A stretch of DNA of 14,562 bases, taken from positions 1 to 14,562 of the forward strand of contig JAHJQP010000104.1 in the NCBI GenBank assembly GCA_018819165.1, written 5' to 3'. The DNA is from Pseudomonadota bacterium (GTDB lineage: Bacteria; Desulfobacterota; Syntrophia; Syntrophales; UBA5619). Below the pieces are notes generated by a model, which was given only the letters and a program-made list of their open reading frames with translations, was not told the origin of the DNA and made no database searches. Shown in pieces: positions 1-6,596 of the stretch. A program made the position numbers and the translations under genes. How positions within the stretch are numbered: the first letter of the stretch is position 1; the number at the start of each line of letters is the position of its first letter.

Positions 1-1
1 C

Positions 2-121
2 TATGCGGCGAGCCTCCTGGGAAACCTGAGGCACTGGCTCGCCGACGATCCCGGAATACGCGACCTGCTCGAAAAGAGTGACGCCATCCGGCGCGAGGAT
101 CTCTGCCGCACCCGTGACTGA
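2..121 (+). CDS. C-terminal end of an unidentified protein, possibly an ArsR-type repressor (partial)
   Basis: An open frame enters from the left edge and stops at TGA 119-121, giving 39 C-terminal residues ending in LCRTRD. The visible part has an alpha-helical look (LLGNLRHWLADDPGIRDLLE), charged and without membrane segments. It lies directly upstream of an arsenic operon. ArsR-family repressors often end in a similar helix with a W-L-x-D-(D/E)-P pattern and often sit first in such operons, so a repressor is a reasonable guess. The DNA-binding part is outside the window, so this cannot be confirmed. The stop codon lies inside the first copy of the duplicated promoter-like block. Confidence 0.5.
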   Translation, partial: YAASLLGNLRHWLADDPGIRDLLEKSDAIRREDLCRTRD

Positions 122-155
122 TTTTTCATATTTCCGGATCGTCATATGGTAAGAT
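117..155 (+). promoter_or_regulatory. Promoter-like block upstream of the arsenic operon (copy 1 of a duplicated element)
   Basis: The block starts with GACTGATTTTT and continues through a CGGATCGTCA core to an extended -10 (TGGTAAGAT, TG at 147-148 and hexamer at 150-155). No good -35 hexamer is seen. The same order of motifs recurs at 4448-4491 before the cyclopropane synthase gene. It lies between the upstream stop codon and the permease start, so it is the natural promoter of the arsenic operon. A CATAT...ATATG inverted pair sits inside it, at 127-131 and 144-148. Confidence 0.5.
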
Positions 156-168
156 GGCCATGGTGGCC
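156..168. promoter_or_regulatory. Perfect inverted repeat just after the -10, operator candidate
   Basis: GGCCA, three bases, then TGGCC forms a perfect dyad immediately downstream of the putative -10 hexamer, where a bound repressor would block initiation. It is also able to form a short hairpin in the transcript. The upstream copy of the promoter block has it; the copy before the cyclopropane synthase gene does not. ArsR-type control is plausible from context only; this is not a recognised ArsR consensus. Confidence 0.35.
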
Positions 169-169
169 C

Positions 170-188
170 TCGGGCCGGGTTCGCCCGA
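170..188 (+). other. Leader hairpin upstream of the permease gene
   Basis: TCGGGC and GCCCGA form a perfect 6-bp GC-rich stem with a 7-base loop in the 5' leader of the arsenic operon. No T-run follows, so it is not an intrinsic terminator. It may protect the transcript or be incidental in GC-rich DNA. Confidence 0.3.
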
Positions 189-236
189 CAGCCAAAAGCA
201 GGGGGCGTCCCCGAAGAAAGGGAAAATGACGATATC

Positions 237-1409
237 TTGAAAGAAAAAACCAAACTTTTGATCATAGCGGCCGGGTTTCTGGCCGCCTATTATATCCCCT
301 GGGATCACGAGGTGATACGCCGGTCGGGCCTGGAGGCATTCATGATGTTCCAGGAGTACGCCCGGCAGCATGTCCTCACCTGCCTGATCCCCGCCTTTTT
401 CATTGCCGGCGCCATCGCCGTCTTCGTTTCTCAGGCGTCGGTCCTGAAGTATTTCGGCGCTCAGGCGAACAAGTTCCTCTCCTATTCGGTCGCCTCGGTC
501 TCTGGGACGGTTTTAGCCGTCTGCTCCTGTACGGTTCTGCCGCTGTTTGCGGGGATCTACATGCGGGGCGCGGGGATCGGTCCGGCCTCAGCCTTCCTCT
601 ATTCGGGACCGGCGATCAACGTCCTGGCCATCGTCCTGACGGCCAAGGTTCTGGGCTGGCAGCTCGGTCTCGCCCGGGCGATCGGCGCGGTGGTTTTCTC
701 CATCGTCGCCGGTCTTCTCATGGCGCTTATCTTCCGGAAGGACGACGCAAGCCGGACCGCCGGTCAGATCTACCTCCCCGACGAGGAAAGCAAGGGTCGG
801 AAGCTGTGGCAGGACGCCCTCTACATGCTGACGATGGTCCTGATCCTCGTCTTTGCCGCCTTTGCGAAGCCGTTGGCCGACGACGCGGGCGTCTGGGCGG
901 CGATCTTCGGGGCGAAATGGTACATCACCGGCGCCCTCCTGGTCATCCTGGGAGTCATGCTAAAAACCTGGTTCGCCAAAGAGGAGCTGGTTTCCTGGGG
1001 AGAGGCCACCTGGGGCTTCATGAAGCAGATCTTCCCGCTCCTGCTCGGCGGGGTCCTCGTGGCAGGGTTCCTCCTGGGGCGTCCGGGGCATGAAGCGCTG
1101 ATCCCGGAGCATTACATCGTCAGTCTCGTGGGCGGGAACTCCCTCTGGGCGAACCTCTTCGCCTCGGTTTCGGGGGCGCTGATGTACTTCGCGACGCTGA
1201 CGGAGGTTCCGATCTTGCAAGGACTGATCGGTTCCGGGATGGGGCAGGGGCCGGCCCTGTCGCTCCTGCTGGCGGGTCCGGCGCTCTCACTCCCCAGCAT
1301 GCTGACCATTGCGGGGATCATGGGCCTGAAAAAGACACTGGCCTACTGCACGATCGTCGTGGTCCTTTCCACCGCGGCAGGGATGGCCTACGGGTGGTTG
1401 ATCGCGTGA
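237..1409 (+). CDS. ArsP/DUF318-family permease (metal(loid) or organoarsenical efflux)
   Basis: A 390-residue integral membrane protein with about eight or more hydrophobic segments in two halves separated by a charged loop near residues 166-190. The signature VCSCTVLPLF (residues 95-104) followed by SGPAINVL (123-130), and the echo LAGPALSLPSM in the second half (345-355), are typical of the ArsP_1/DUF318 permeases. Characterised members export methylarsenite or related arsenicals, and others are annotated as Cu/Zn efflux permeases; the substrate here is not certain. The start is TTG 237, the only standard start codon after the in-frame stop at 150-152, with a purine-rich AAGAAAGGG about 14 bases upstream. 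The next gene begins 23 bases after the stop. The small CxxC thioredoxin-like protein encoded downstream is a very common partner of this family. Confidence 0.88.
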   Translation: MKEKTKLLIIAAGFLAAYYIPWDHEVIRRSGLEAFMMFQEYARQHVLTCLIPAFFIAGAIAVFVSQASVLKYFGAQANKFLSYSVASVSGTVLAVCSCTVLPLFAGIYMRGAGIGPASAFLYSGPAINVLAIVLTAKVLGWQLGLARAIGAVVFSIVAGLLMALIFRKDDASRTAGQIYLPDEESKGRKLWQDALYMLTMVLILVFAAFAKPLADDAGVWAAIFGAKWYITGALLVILGVMLKTWFAKEELVSWGEATWGFMKQIFPLLLGGVLVAGFLLGRPGHEALIPEHYIVSLVGGNSLWANLFASVSGALMYFATLTEVPILQGLIGSGMGQGPALSLLLAGPALSLPSMLTIAGIMGLKKTLAYCTIVVVLSTAAGMAYGWLIA

Positions 1410-1432
1410 GTGGAAGCTGGGGAGGAAAAGCC

Positions 1433-2302
1433 ATGAACGAAATTGATCCCATGAACCTTTCCGCGGGCCCAGGATCATCGGAAAATAGGCATAACGGGTC
1501 GGGAAACCTTGATCACCAGGGACGGGCGGTCGCTGTTGACGATGCCTCGCCTGCGGCGGAGAGAAAAGTACGACTGCGTTTCTTAGGCAGCGGGGACAAC
1601 TTCGGCAGCGAGGGGCGGTTCCAGGCCTGCATCCATGTCGATGCCGGCGCGACCCGTTTCCTTCTCGACTGCGGCGCTTCTTCGCTGATCGCAATGAAGC
1701 GGGCGGGGATCAGTACCGCCGCAATTGATGTCATCCTGATCTCCCATCTCCACGGGGACCATTTCGGCGGCATCCCCTTTTTCATCCTCGATGCCCAGCT
1801 CATCAGCCGCCGTGAAGTCCCGCTCGTCATCGCCGGCCCCCCCGGCTTGACACAGCGTGTCCGGGAGGCGATGGAGGTGTTTTATCCCGGTTCTTCGGCA
1901 GTAGAGAGGAAATTTCGCATCGATTATGTGGAGCTGGCCGAGGGGGAGAGCGCGACAATTGGCGGCCTTACCGTCTTTCCCGTTCGGGTAGTCCACGGCA
2001 GCGGCGCTCCCTCCTACGCGCTGCGGGTCGAATGTGCGGGAACAATCATCGCCTATTCCGGGGACACCGAATGGACCGACGCCCTGCGGAAGGTAGCCGA
2101 TGGCGCGGACCTCTTTATCTGCGAAAGCTATTTCTTCGAAAAGCGGATGAAGAACCACCTCAATTATCGAACGCTGATGGCCCATCGGGCCGAACTGGGG
2201 TGCAAGCGGCTGATCATCACCCACATGGGGGAAGACATCCTGGACCGCCTGGGGGAGATCGAACTGGAAGTTGCACATGACGGCATGGAAGTGATTCTCT
2301 GA
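1433..2302 (+). CDS. Metallo-beta-lactamase-fold hydrolase (RNase Z-like)
   Basis: A 289-residue cytosolic protein. HLHGDH (residues 105-110) is the HxHxDH metal-binding motif. H188, D211 (SGDTEW) and H265 (THMGED) complete a two-metal site, and the ending AHDGMEV is typical of RNase Z/ElaC-like COG1234 enzymes. These hydrolyse phosphodiester or ester bonds; the substrate of this one is unknown. The first 45 residues are a polar, Gly/Asn-rich extension outside the fold. I chose ATG 1433 because GGGGAGGA lies just upstream; a GTG at 1394 would overlap the permease gene and has no such site. Its position between a permease and an arsenate reductase gene implies co-expression with arsenic resistance, but a role in it is inference only. 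Confidence 0.85.
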   Translation: MNEIDPMNLSAGPGSSENRHNGSGNLDHQGRAVAVDDASPAAERKVRLRFLGSGDNFGSEGRFQACIHVDAGATRFLLDCGASSLIAMKRAGISTAAIDVILISHLHGDHFGGIPFFILDAQLISRREVPLVIAGPPGLTQRVREAMEVFYPGSSAVERKFRIDYVELAEGESATIGGLTVFPVRVVHGSGAPSYALRVECAGTIIAYSGDTEWTDALRKVADGADLFICESYFFEKRMKNHLNYRTLMAHRAELGCKRLIITHMGEDILDRLGEIELEVAHDGMEVIL

Positions 2303-2338
2303 CGGGAGGGTGGAACACGGTCATGGAGGGATGAATCG

Positions 2339-2758
2339 ATGACGGAAAAAGAACGAAAAAGGAAGATTCTCATCGTCTGTACGCACAACGCTTCCCGGTC
2401 GCAGATGGCCGAAGGGCTCTTTCGGGATCTAAAGGGAGATCACTGGGAGGCGTACAGCGCCGGCACGGCTCCGACCGGGGTCCATCCCGGCGCTGTTGCG
2501 GCCATGGCGGAGATCGGCATTGATATCCGGGGGCAGCGCGCAAAGGGTCTCGATATCTTCAGGGATATGGCGTTCGATGAGGTCGTGACTGTCTGCCATC
2601 ATGCGCAGGAGAGTTGTCCGGTGGTTCCGGGAGGCGGCGTGAAACGCCATCAGAGTTTCGAGGATCCGGCGGTGGCAAAGGGGACGGAGGCGGAGGTTCT
2701 TGCGGTTTTCCGGCGGGTCCGGGACGAGATCCGGAACTGGATTATGGAAACCTACTGA
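2339..2758 (+). CDS. arsC: Thioredoxin-coupled arsenate reductase ArsC (LMW-PTP fold)
   Basis: A 139-residue protein of the low-molecular-weight phosphatase fold that reduces arsenate to arsenite. The P-loop CTHNASRS has C14-x5-R20. C86 and C93 (in VCHHAQESCP) complete the triad, with the same spacings (72 and 7) as Cys10, Cys82 and Cys89 of Staphylococcus aureus ArsC. D109-P110 supplies the general-acid loop. All residues for the intramolecular cysteine relay are therefore present, which separates it from ordinary tyrosine phosphatases. The final disulfide is resolved by thioredoxin in this class, and a thioredoxin-like gene follows 87 bases on. A GGAGGG site precedes the ATG. Confidence 0.93.
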   Translation: MTEKERKRKILIVCTHNASRSQMAEGLFRDLKGDHWEAYSAGTAPTGVHPGAVAAMAEIGIDIRGQRAKGLDIFRDMAFDEVVTVCHHAQESCPVVPGGGVKRHQSFEDPAVAKGTEAEVLAVFRRVRDEIRNWIMETY

Positions 2759-2845
2759 AGCGAAGAGGACCTGAACGTCGGGGGAATGAATCCGTAAGCC
2801 CTCGCCTATACTTGGGAATCCGCTTAATAAAAAGGAGATAAAACA

Positions 2846-3079
2846 ATGGAAATCAAAATATTGGGACCCGGCTGCATCAACTGCCAGAAGGTGGAGAAAC
2901 TGGTCCGGGAGACGGTCGCCGAGGCGGGCGTTGCGGCGGAGATCGAGAAGGTGAGCGACATCATGAAAATTGCCACATACGGCGTCTTCGGCACCCCGGC
3001 GGTGGTCGTTGACGGCGAGGTGAAGTCCGTGGGAAAGATCCCCAAAAAGGAGGAGATTCTTGCCTGGATAGGGAACTGA
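2846..3079 (+). CDS. Small thioredoxin-like protein with CxxC active site
   Basis: A 77-residue single-domain thioredoxin fold. The active-site sequence GPGCINC has C10 and C13, and the cis-proline is P51 in FGTPAVVVDG. This is the 'redox-active disulfide protein 2' / Thioredoxin_3 type, shorter than classic thioredoxin (about 105 residues) and without WCGPC. Relatives are encoded beside DUF318 permeases and arsenic genes. Here it could reduce the ArsC disulfide or handle metal(loid) at the permease; both are inferences. A strong AAAAGGAGAT site lies about 6 bases upstream of the ATG. Confidence 0.87.
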   Translation: MEIKILGPGCINCQKVEKLVRETVAEAGVAAEIEKVSDIMKIATYGVFGTPAVVVDGEVKSVGKIPKKEEILAWIGN

Positions 3080-3087
3080 GTGCATAT

Positions 3088-3113
3088 CCCCTCCTCTTTT
3101 TCTCAGAGAGGGG
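3088..3113 (+). other. Intercistronic hairpin between thioredoxin-like and acr3 genes
   Basis: CCCCTC and GAGGGG pair across a 14-base pyrimidine-rich loop. There is no T-run after the stem, so it is unlikely to stop transcription fully. It may tune relative expression of acr3 or be incidental. Confidence 0.25.
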
Positions 3114-3197
3114 TGGGGTGAAGATGCTCGCTCCCCCTCGGCGCTGTCTCGGACCAAGGGATTGGTTTTCAAATAAATCCAATGTGCGGAGGAGATT

Positions 3198-4301
3198 ATG
3201 ACTGATGGAATTGCCAAAAGGCTCTCGTTTCTGGACCGCTACCTGACGCTCTGGATTTTTCTGGCGATGGCCGCGGGTGTGTTGCTCGGTTATTATGCCC
3301 CGGGGGTTGGGGACTGGATTGGTTCCCTCCGTCCGGAGGGGACTCAGACGAGCATTCCGATCGCCGCCGGTCTGATCCTGATGATGTATCCGCCGCTCGC
3401 CAAGGTCAAGTACGAGGAACTCGGCGATGTGTTCCGCGACTTCAAGGTGCTGGGGCTGAGCCTGGTTCAGAACTGGATCATCGGGCCGATCCTGATGTTT
3501 CTATTGGCCGTCCTGTTTCTGCATAATCAGCCGGAGTTCATGATCGGCCTGATCATGATCGGACTGGCCCGCTGCATCGCGATGGTCATCGTCTGGAACG
3601 ATTTGGCCCAGGGTGATACCGAGTACTGCGCGGGTCTTGTCGCCTTCAACTCGATCTTCCAGGTTTTCTTTTACAGCGTCTACGCCTGGCTTTTCATCAC
3701 CATCCTGCCGCCGTTGCTGGGGCTTTCCGGCGCCGTCGTGCAGATTACGATCGGCCAGATCGCCGAGAGCGTCTTCATCTATTTGGGCATCCCTTTTCTG
3801 GCCGGGATGATCACCCGTTTCGTCCTCGTAAAGCTGCGCGGGAAGGAGTGGTATCACACGATCTTCATCCCCAGAATTTCACCGATTACACTGGTGTCGC
3901 TCCTCTTCACGATTGTGGTCATGTTTTCGATGCAGGGTCGAAAGATCATCGAGAAGCCCGGCGATGTCCTGCTCATTGCCGTTCCGCTGCTGATTTACTT
4001 CATCGTGATGTTTCTGGTGAGCTTCTGGATGAGCGGCAAGGCGGGTGCCGATTACGGCAAGTCGGCCACGCTCTCCTTTACCGCCGCCAGCAACAATTTC
4101 GAGCTTGCCATCGCGGTGGCGGTCGGCGTATTCGGGATCAATCACGGGGCTGCATTTGCGGCGGTGATCGGCCCGCTGGTGGAGGTTCCCGTGTTGATCA
4201 GCCTGGTCAATGTAGCGTTGAAGTTCAAGAGGAAGTACTTTCCGGGGGCGAAAGAATCGCTGGAGGCCGTCTGCCGCATCGAGGTGAAACGTTGTGAATA
4301 G
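3198..4301 (+). CDS. acr3: ACR3-family arsenite efflux transporter
   Basis: A 367-residue inner-membrane protein with about ten hydrophobic segments, the normal length for prokaryotic ACR3. It exports arsenite using the membrane potential or proton gradient. Family signatures are GLARCIAMVIVWNDLAQGD (residues 122-140) and AASNNFELAIAVAVGVFG (297-313). C126 and E302 have the same spacing (176) as the essential Cys129 and Glu305 pair of Corynebacterium glutamicum Acr3, so the arsenite-binding residues appear intact. CGGAGGAG lies about 5 bases before the ATG. With arsC upstream it completes the reduce-then-export route. Its last codons overlap a possible GTG start of a small Cys-rich ORF. Confidence 0.94.
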   Translation: MTDGIAKRLSFLDRYLTLWIFLAMAAGVLLGYYAPGVGDWIGSLRPEGTQTSIPIAAGLILMMYPPLAKVKYEELGDVFRDFKVLGLSLVQNWIIGPILMFLLAVLFLHNQPEFMIGLIMIGLARCIAMVIVWNDLAQGDTEYCAGLVAFNSIFQVFFYSVYAWLFITILPPLLGLSGAVVQITIGQIAESVFIYLGIPFLAGMITRFVLVKLRGKEWYHTIFIPRISPITLVSLLFTIVVMFSMQGRKIIEKPGDVLLIAVPLLIYFIVMFLVSFWMSGKAGADYGKSATLSFTAASNNFELAIAVAVGVFGINHGAAFAAVIGPLVEVPVLISLVNVALKFKRKYFPGAKESLEAVCRIEVKRCE

Positions 4302-4395
4302 GCGGCGGCAGGAACTGGGGGAGACGATGAACCAAATGACGGACATTCTACCCTGCACGGCCGGGGAGATGGAGCACTGCAGCCACTGTAATTGA
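4294..4395 (+). CDS. Putative Cys-containing microprotein overlapping acr3
   Basis: GTG 4294 overlaps the last 8 bases of acr3 and opens a 33-codon frame. An in-frame ATG at 4327 (22 codons) is preceded by GGGGGAG, a good ribosome site. The shorter product has cysteines at 10, 18 and 21 (C-x7-C-x2-C) and a histidine at 17 and 20, in a MEHCSHCN ending. Three cysteines and two histidines in 22 residues would suit binding of arsenite or a soft metal, and the position at the end of an arsenic operon fits. I recognise no family. It could equally be chance or a remnant. Confidence 0.35.
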   Translation: MNRRRQELGETMNQMTDILPCTAGEMEHCSHCN

Positions 4396-4447
4396 GGGAA
4401 GAGCTATGACACAAGGCGAACGCCATTGAAAATCCTGGAGGACGCGG

Positions 4448-4491
4448 GACTGATTTTTTTATTTCTTCGGATCGTCACATTATGGTATAAT
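4448..4491 (+). promoter_or_regulatory. Promoter of the cyclopropane synthase gene (copy 2 of the duplicated element)
   Basis: The block again opens with GACTGATTTTT, has the TCGGATCGTCA core, and ends in a consensus extended -10, TGGTATAAT (hexamer TATAAT 4486-4491). The -35 region (TTCTTC, 17-base spacer) is weak, as expected for an extended -10 promoter. Predicted transcription starts near 4498, leaving a leader of about 120 bases before the ATG. Confidence 0.6.
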
Positions 4492-4519
4492 CAGCTATAA
4501 GCGCGGGGGCGCCCAGCGG

Positions 4520-4546
4520 ACAAAGAAAAGGAGCATCTTTGTTTTT
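4520..4546 (+). other. AT-rich leader hairpin followed by a T-run
   Basis: ACAAAGA and TCTTTGT form a perfect 7-bp stem with a 9-base loop (AAAGGAGCA), followed at once by four more T residues. The layout resembles a weak intrinsic terminator, and the loop shows a ribosome-site-like AAAGGAG. It lies in the cyclopropane synthase leader, so attenuation or RNA-level control is possible. The stem has only two GC pairs, so it may be too weak to act. Confidence 0.3.
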
Positions 4547-4617
4547 CGACCACGAACCGAAGGGCTGGAGACCCTGAGAAAGTTGGGAGAAACCAATTCA
4601 TGTCAGGGAGGAGGAAT

Positions 4618-5733
4618 ATGCAGACGAACAGGGAGATGATCGAGCAATTGTTTTCCGAAACCGGCGTCAGGGTCAACGGTCCCGATCCCTGGGACATTCA
4701 GGTGCGGGATGAGCGGTTTTACACCCGCGTACTGAAAGAGGGAAGTCTCGGGCTTGGGGAAGCTTACATGGAGGGTTGGTGGGACTGTCTGCGGATCGAT
4801 GAATTCATCTGTCGTCTTCTCAAGGGAAACCTGGGGGAGAAAATCAAAGGAAACCTCCGATCTCGCTTCTTTTATCTTTCCGCCCGAATCTTCAATCTCC
4901 AGTCGCCGTCCCGGGCGGGGATCATCGCCCGGAAGCATTACGATCTCGGGAACGACCTCTTTTTTTCCTTCCTGGACCCCGACAACCAGTACAGTTGCGC
5001 CTACTTTCAGGGAACTGACGATCTGGCGGAAGCCCAGCAGAAAAAGCTCGCCCTCATCTGCCGGAAAATCGATCTGCAGCGCCAGGATCATCTCCTGGAC
5101 ATCGGCTGCGGCTGGGGCGGTCTTGCCCGTTATGCCGCCGATCATTACGGTTGCTCCGTAACGGCTGTCAATATCTCCGAGGAGCAGATCCGGTACGCCC
5201 GGGAATTATGTAAAAATCTGCCGGTGAAAATTCTCCGTGAGGACTACCGGCAGATCCAGGGAAGCTTCGACAAGATCGTATCCGTCGGGATGTTCGAGCA
5301 CGTGGGGAAGAAAAACTATGGGACGTTTATGAGAGTCGCCCGCCGCTGCCTGAAAGAGGGGGGGATATTTCTGCTCCACACCATCGGCGGCAATGCCTCC
5401 CGGGTCAACTGCGACCCCTGGATCAACCGCTATATCTTTCCCAACGGGATGCTGCCCAGCATCGCCCAGATCGGCAGGGCCGCAGAGCGTCTCTTTGTAA
5501 TTGAGGACATCCATAACCTTGGCCCTCACTATGAAAAAACCCTCATGTCCTGGAATGACCGCTTTCAAAAAGCATGGACCAGACTCGCCGGAAGATATGA
5601 CAAGATTTTCAAGAGGATGTGGGAATACTACCTCCTCGCCTACGCCGGGGCCTTCCGCGCCCGGCATATTCAGATCTGGCAGATCGTCATGACCAAACCA
5701 GGCGCCGGCCAGCCGGTGTGCCGGTTCGTTTAG
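4618..5733 (+). CDS. cfa: Cyclopropane-fatty-acyl-phospholipid synthase
   Basis: A 371-residue protein close to E. coli Cfa (382). It transfers a methylene group from S-adenosylmethionine to the double bond of membrane phospholipid acyl chains. The SAM site is LDIGCGWGGL (160-169). YSCAYF carries C127, FEHVG carries E227, and LHTIGG carries H254 and I256, matching the bicarbonate-site residues of E. coli Cfa. The C-terminal YYLLAYAGAFRARHIQIWQ is a family hallmark. The N-terminal region holds the lipid-binding part. ATG 4618 is chosen over ATG 4600 because GGGAGGAGG sits 4-5 bases ahead. It has its own promoter with the same block as the arsenic operon. The product would make the membrane less permeable under stress. 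Confidence 0.93.
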   Translation: MQTNREMIEQLFSETGVRVNGPDPWDIQVRDERFYTRVLKEGSLGLGEAYMEGWWDCLRIDEFICRLLKGNLGEKIKGNLRSRFFYLSARIFNLQSPSRAGIIARKHYDLGNDLFFSFLDPDNQYSCAYFQGTDDLAEAQQKKLALICRKIDLQRQDHLLDIGCGWGGLARYAADHYGCSVTAVNISEEQIRYARELCKNLPVKILREDYRQIQGSFDKIVSVGMFEHVGKKNYGTFMRVARRCLKEGGIFLLHTIGGNASRVNCDPWINRYIFPNGMLPSIAQIGRAAERLFVIEDIHNLGPHYEKTLMSWNDRFQKAWTRLAGRYDKIFKRMWEYYLLAYAGAFRARHIQIWQIVMTKPGAGQPVCRFV

Positions 5734-5867
5734 GATGTGGCAGGTTGATATCGAAACGCGACCTTGTCCGGAAAGAGCGCCCGACTCTTGAGCAGGGTGC
5801 GGGTCGCCCCCTCGTAAAGAGGTTTTGCAAGGAGAAATCTGAACAGGTTCGCAACAAAATCATACAT
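5730..5867 (-). CDS. Possible 45-residue minus-strand ORF or gene remnant, convergent with cfa
   Basis: On the minus strand, ATG 5865-5867 opens 45 codons ending at TAA 5730-5732, overlapping the cfa stop by a few bases. The product (starting MYDFVANLFRFLL, ending FRYQPATS) has a protein-like mix, with an aromatic helix followed by a basic stretch, unlike the usual shadow frames. The frame stays open upstream into the PIN gene. No clear ribosome site precedes the ATG. It may be the C-terminal stump of a decayed gene. I do not recognise the family. Confidence 0.25.
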   Translation of the reverse strand: MYDFVANLFRFLLAKPLYEGATRTLLKSRALFPDKVAFRYQPATS

Positions 5868-5887
5868 ATAAGGATAGAATAATTTGA

Positions 5888-6307
5888 TTACAGAAGCGTT
5901 ACCGCCTCCAACGCATCCGCCGGCGTCAATATTTTTACTCCTTTTAAAACCTGCCCGAACAGGTGGCCGAAATCGCGACGGTCGCCGGTGACAAAAATAT
6001 CGACCTTCCCCTGGAGGGCGGCGGCAAGTACGGGGGCATCCTTTCCGGCCAAGGGTAGCTGCTCCGCCCGGATGACCCATCTGGGATGCGGTTCCGGAAG
6101 GATGTCCACCTGTTTCATCAGCACGGTCAGGTCGGCGAGTTTTTCCGGTGCCTTATTATGAATGTTCCTGACGGCCTCCTCATGCGCAAATGCGGATGTG
6201 CAAAGAGCACATTTTCCCGCCGCAGCCAGACGGAACAGGCCCCGGGAAAGGCCGTGGGCGCTGTAGGCGGCTGTGAAAATTACGTTGGCATCGAGAAACA
6301 ATTTCAT
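5888..6307 (-). CDS. PIN-domain toxin (putative ribonuclease) of an AbrB/PIN toxin-antitoxin pair
   Basis: A 139-residue protein spanning a whole PIN domain. Acidic residues for metal binding are D6 (LFLDANV), E43/E44, D90 (AGKDAPVLAAA) and D109/D112 (VTGDRRDF). PIN toxins usually cleave RNA (tRNA, rRNA or mRNA); the target is not predictable here. Its ATG overlaps the antitoxin stop by 4 bases (ATGA), which implies translational coupling. The active-site set is complete, so the toxin looks functional. Confidence 0.85.
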   Translation of the reverse strand: MKLFLDANVIFTAAYSAHGLSRGLFRLAAAGKCALCTSAFAHEEAVRNIHNKAPEKLADLTVLMKQVDILPEPHPRWVIRAEQLPLAGKDAPVLAAALQGKVDIFVTGDRRDFGHLFGQVLKGVKILTPADALEAVTLL

Positions 6308-6549
6308 TTTTTCAAGGCGCGATTGAGCAAGGACGCCTGCTCCGGCGTCATCTTGTCTTCTTCCAGGAAGGAAGCGATCCGTTCATCGCTGTAGATTTCA
6401 ATGGGATAGACGCCCGCCTGCCTCAGGACAATAGCCCCGTCATCCGTGGTATCCACCAGAAGCGGCGTTTCGCCGCTGATGCCCACCTGCTGCAGAATCG
6501 CCTTGGGCAACGAAACCTGCCCTTTCTTTCCTAATTTGACTAGTTGCAT
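6304..6549 (-). CDS. AbrB/SpoVT-type antitoxin
   Basis: An 81-residue protein. Residues 1-45 match the swapped-hairpin AbrB/MazE DNA-binding fold (VKLGKKGQVSLPKAILQQVG), and residues 46-81 form a charged tail likely to bind the PIN toxin. I chose the ATG at 6547-6549, preceded by TGGAGAAAAGAG; the frame extends 16 codons further but those residues fall outside the fold. First gene of the pair. Such antitoxins neutralise the toxin and repress their own promoter, and a promoter with a palindrome lies upstream. Confidence 0.8.
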   Translation of the reverse strand: MQLVKLGKKGQVSLPKAILQQVGISGETPLLVDTTDDGAIVLRQAGVYPIEIYSDERIASFLEEDKMTPEQASLLNRALKK

Positions 6550-6596
6550 CTCTTTTCTCCAGGAAATACGTTTTCCGGGAATCCGGATTATGGGCA

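Larger units (their letters stand above)
4396..4617. other. Intergenic region between the arsenic operon and the cyclopropane synthase gene
   Basis: It holds the second copy of the promoter-like block (4448-4491) and a leader hairpin (4520-4542). A second small dyad, AGGG-7-CCCT, lies near 4560-4577. I see no convincing terminator after acr3, so some read-through into the next gene is possible. No other coding frame looks real. Confidence 0.5.

Noticed and set aside
1394..1432. GTG 1394 as start of the MBL hydrolase
   Set aside because: It overlaps the permease end, lacks a ribosome site, and ATG 1433 has GGGGAGGA just upstream.
1583..2278. 231-codon minus-strand frame across the MBL hydrolase gene
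   Set aside because: A shadow frame of a gene with all metal-binding motifs; it shows no motifs of its own.
5703..5727. Terminator after cfa from the GCCGG-rich dyads
   Set aside because: The dyads lie inside the cfa coding end, pair only in short overlapping ways and have no adequate T-run.
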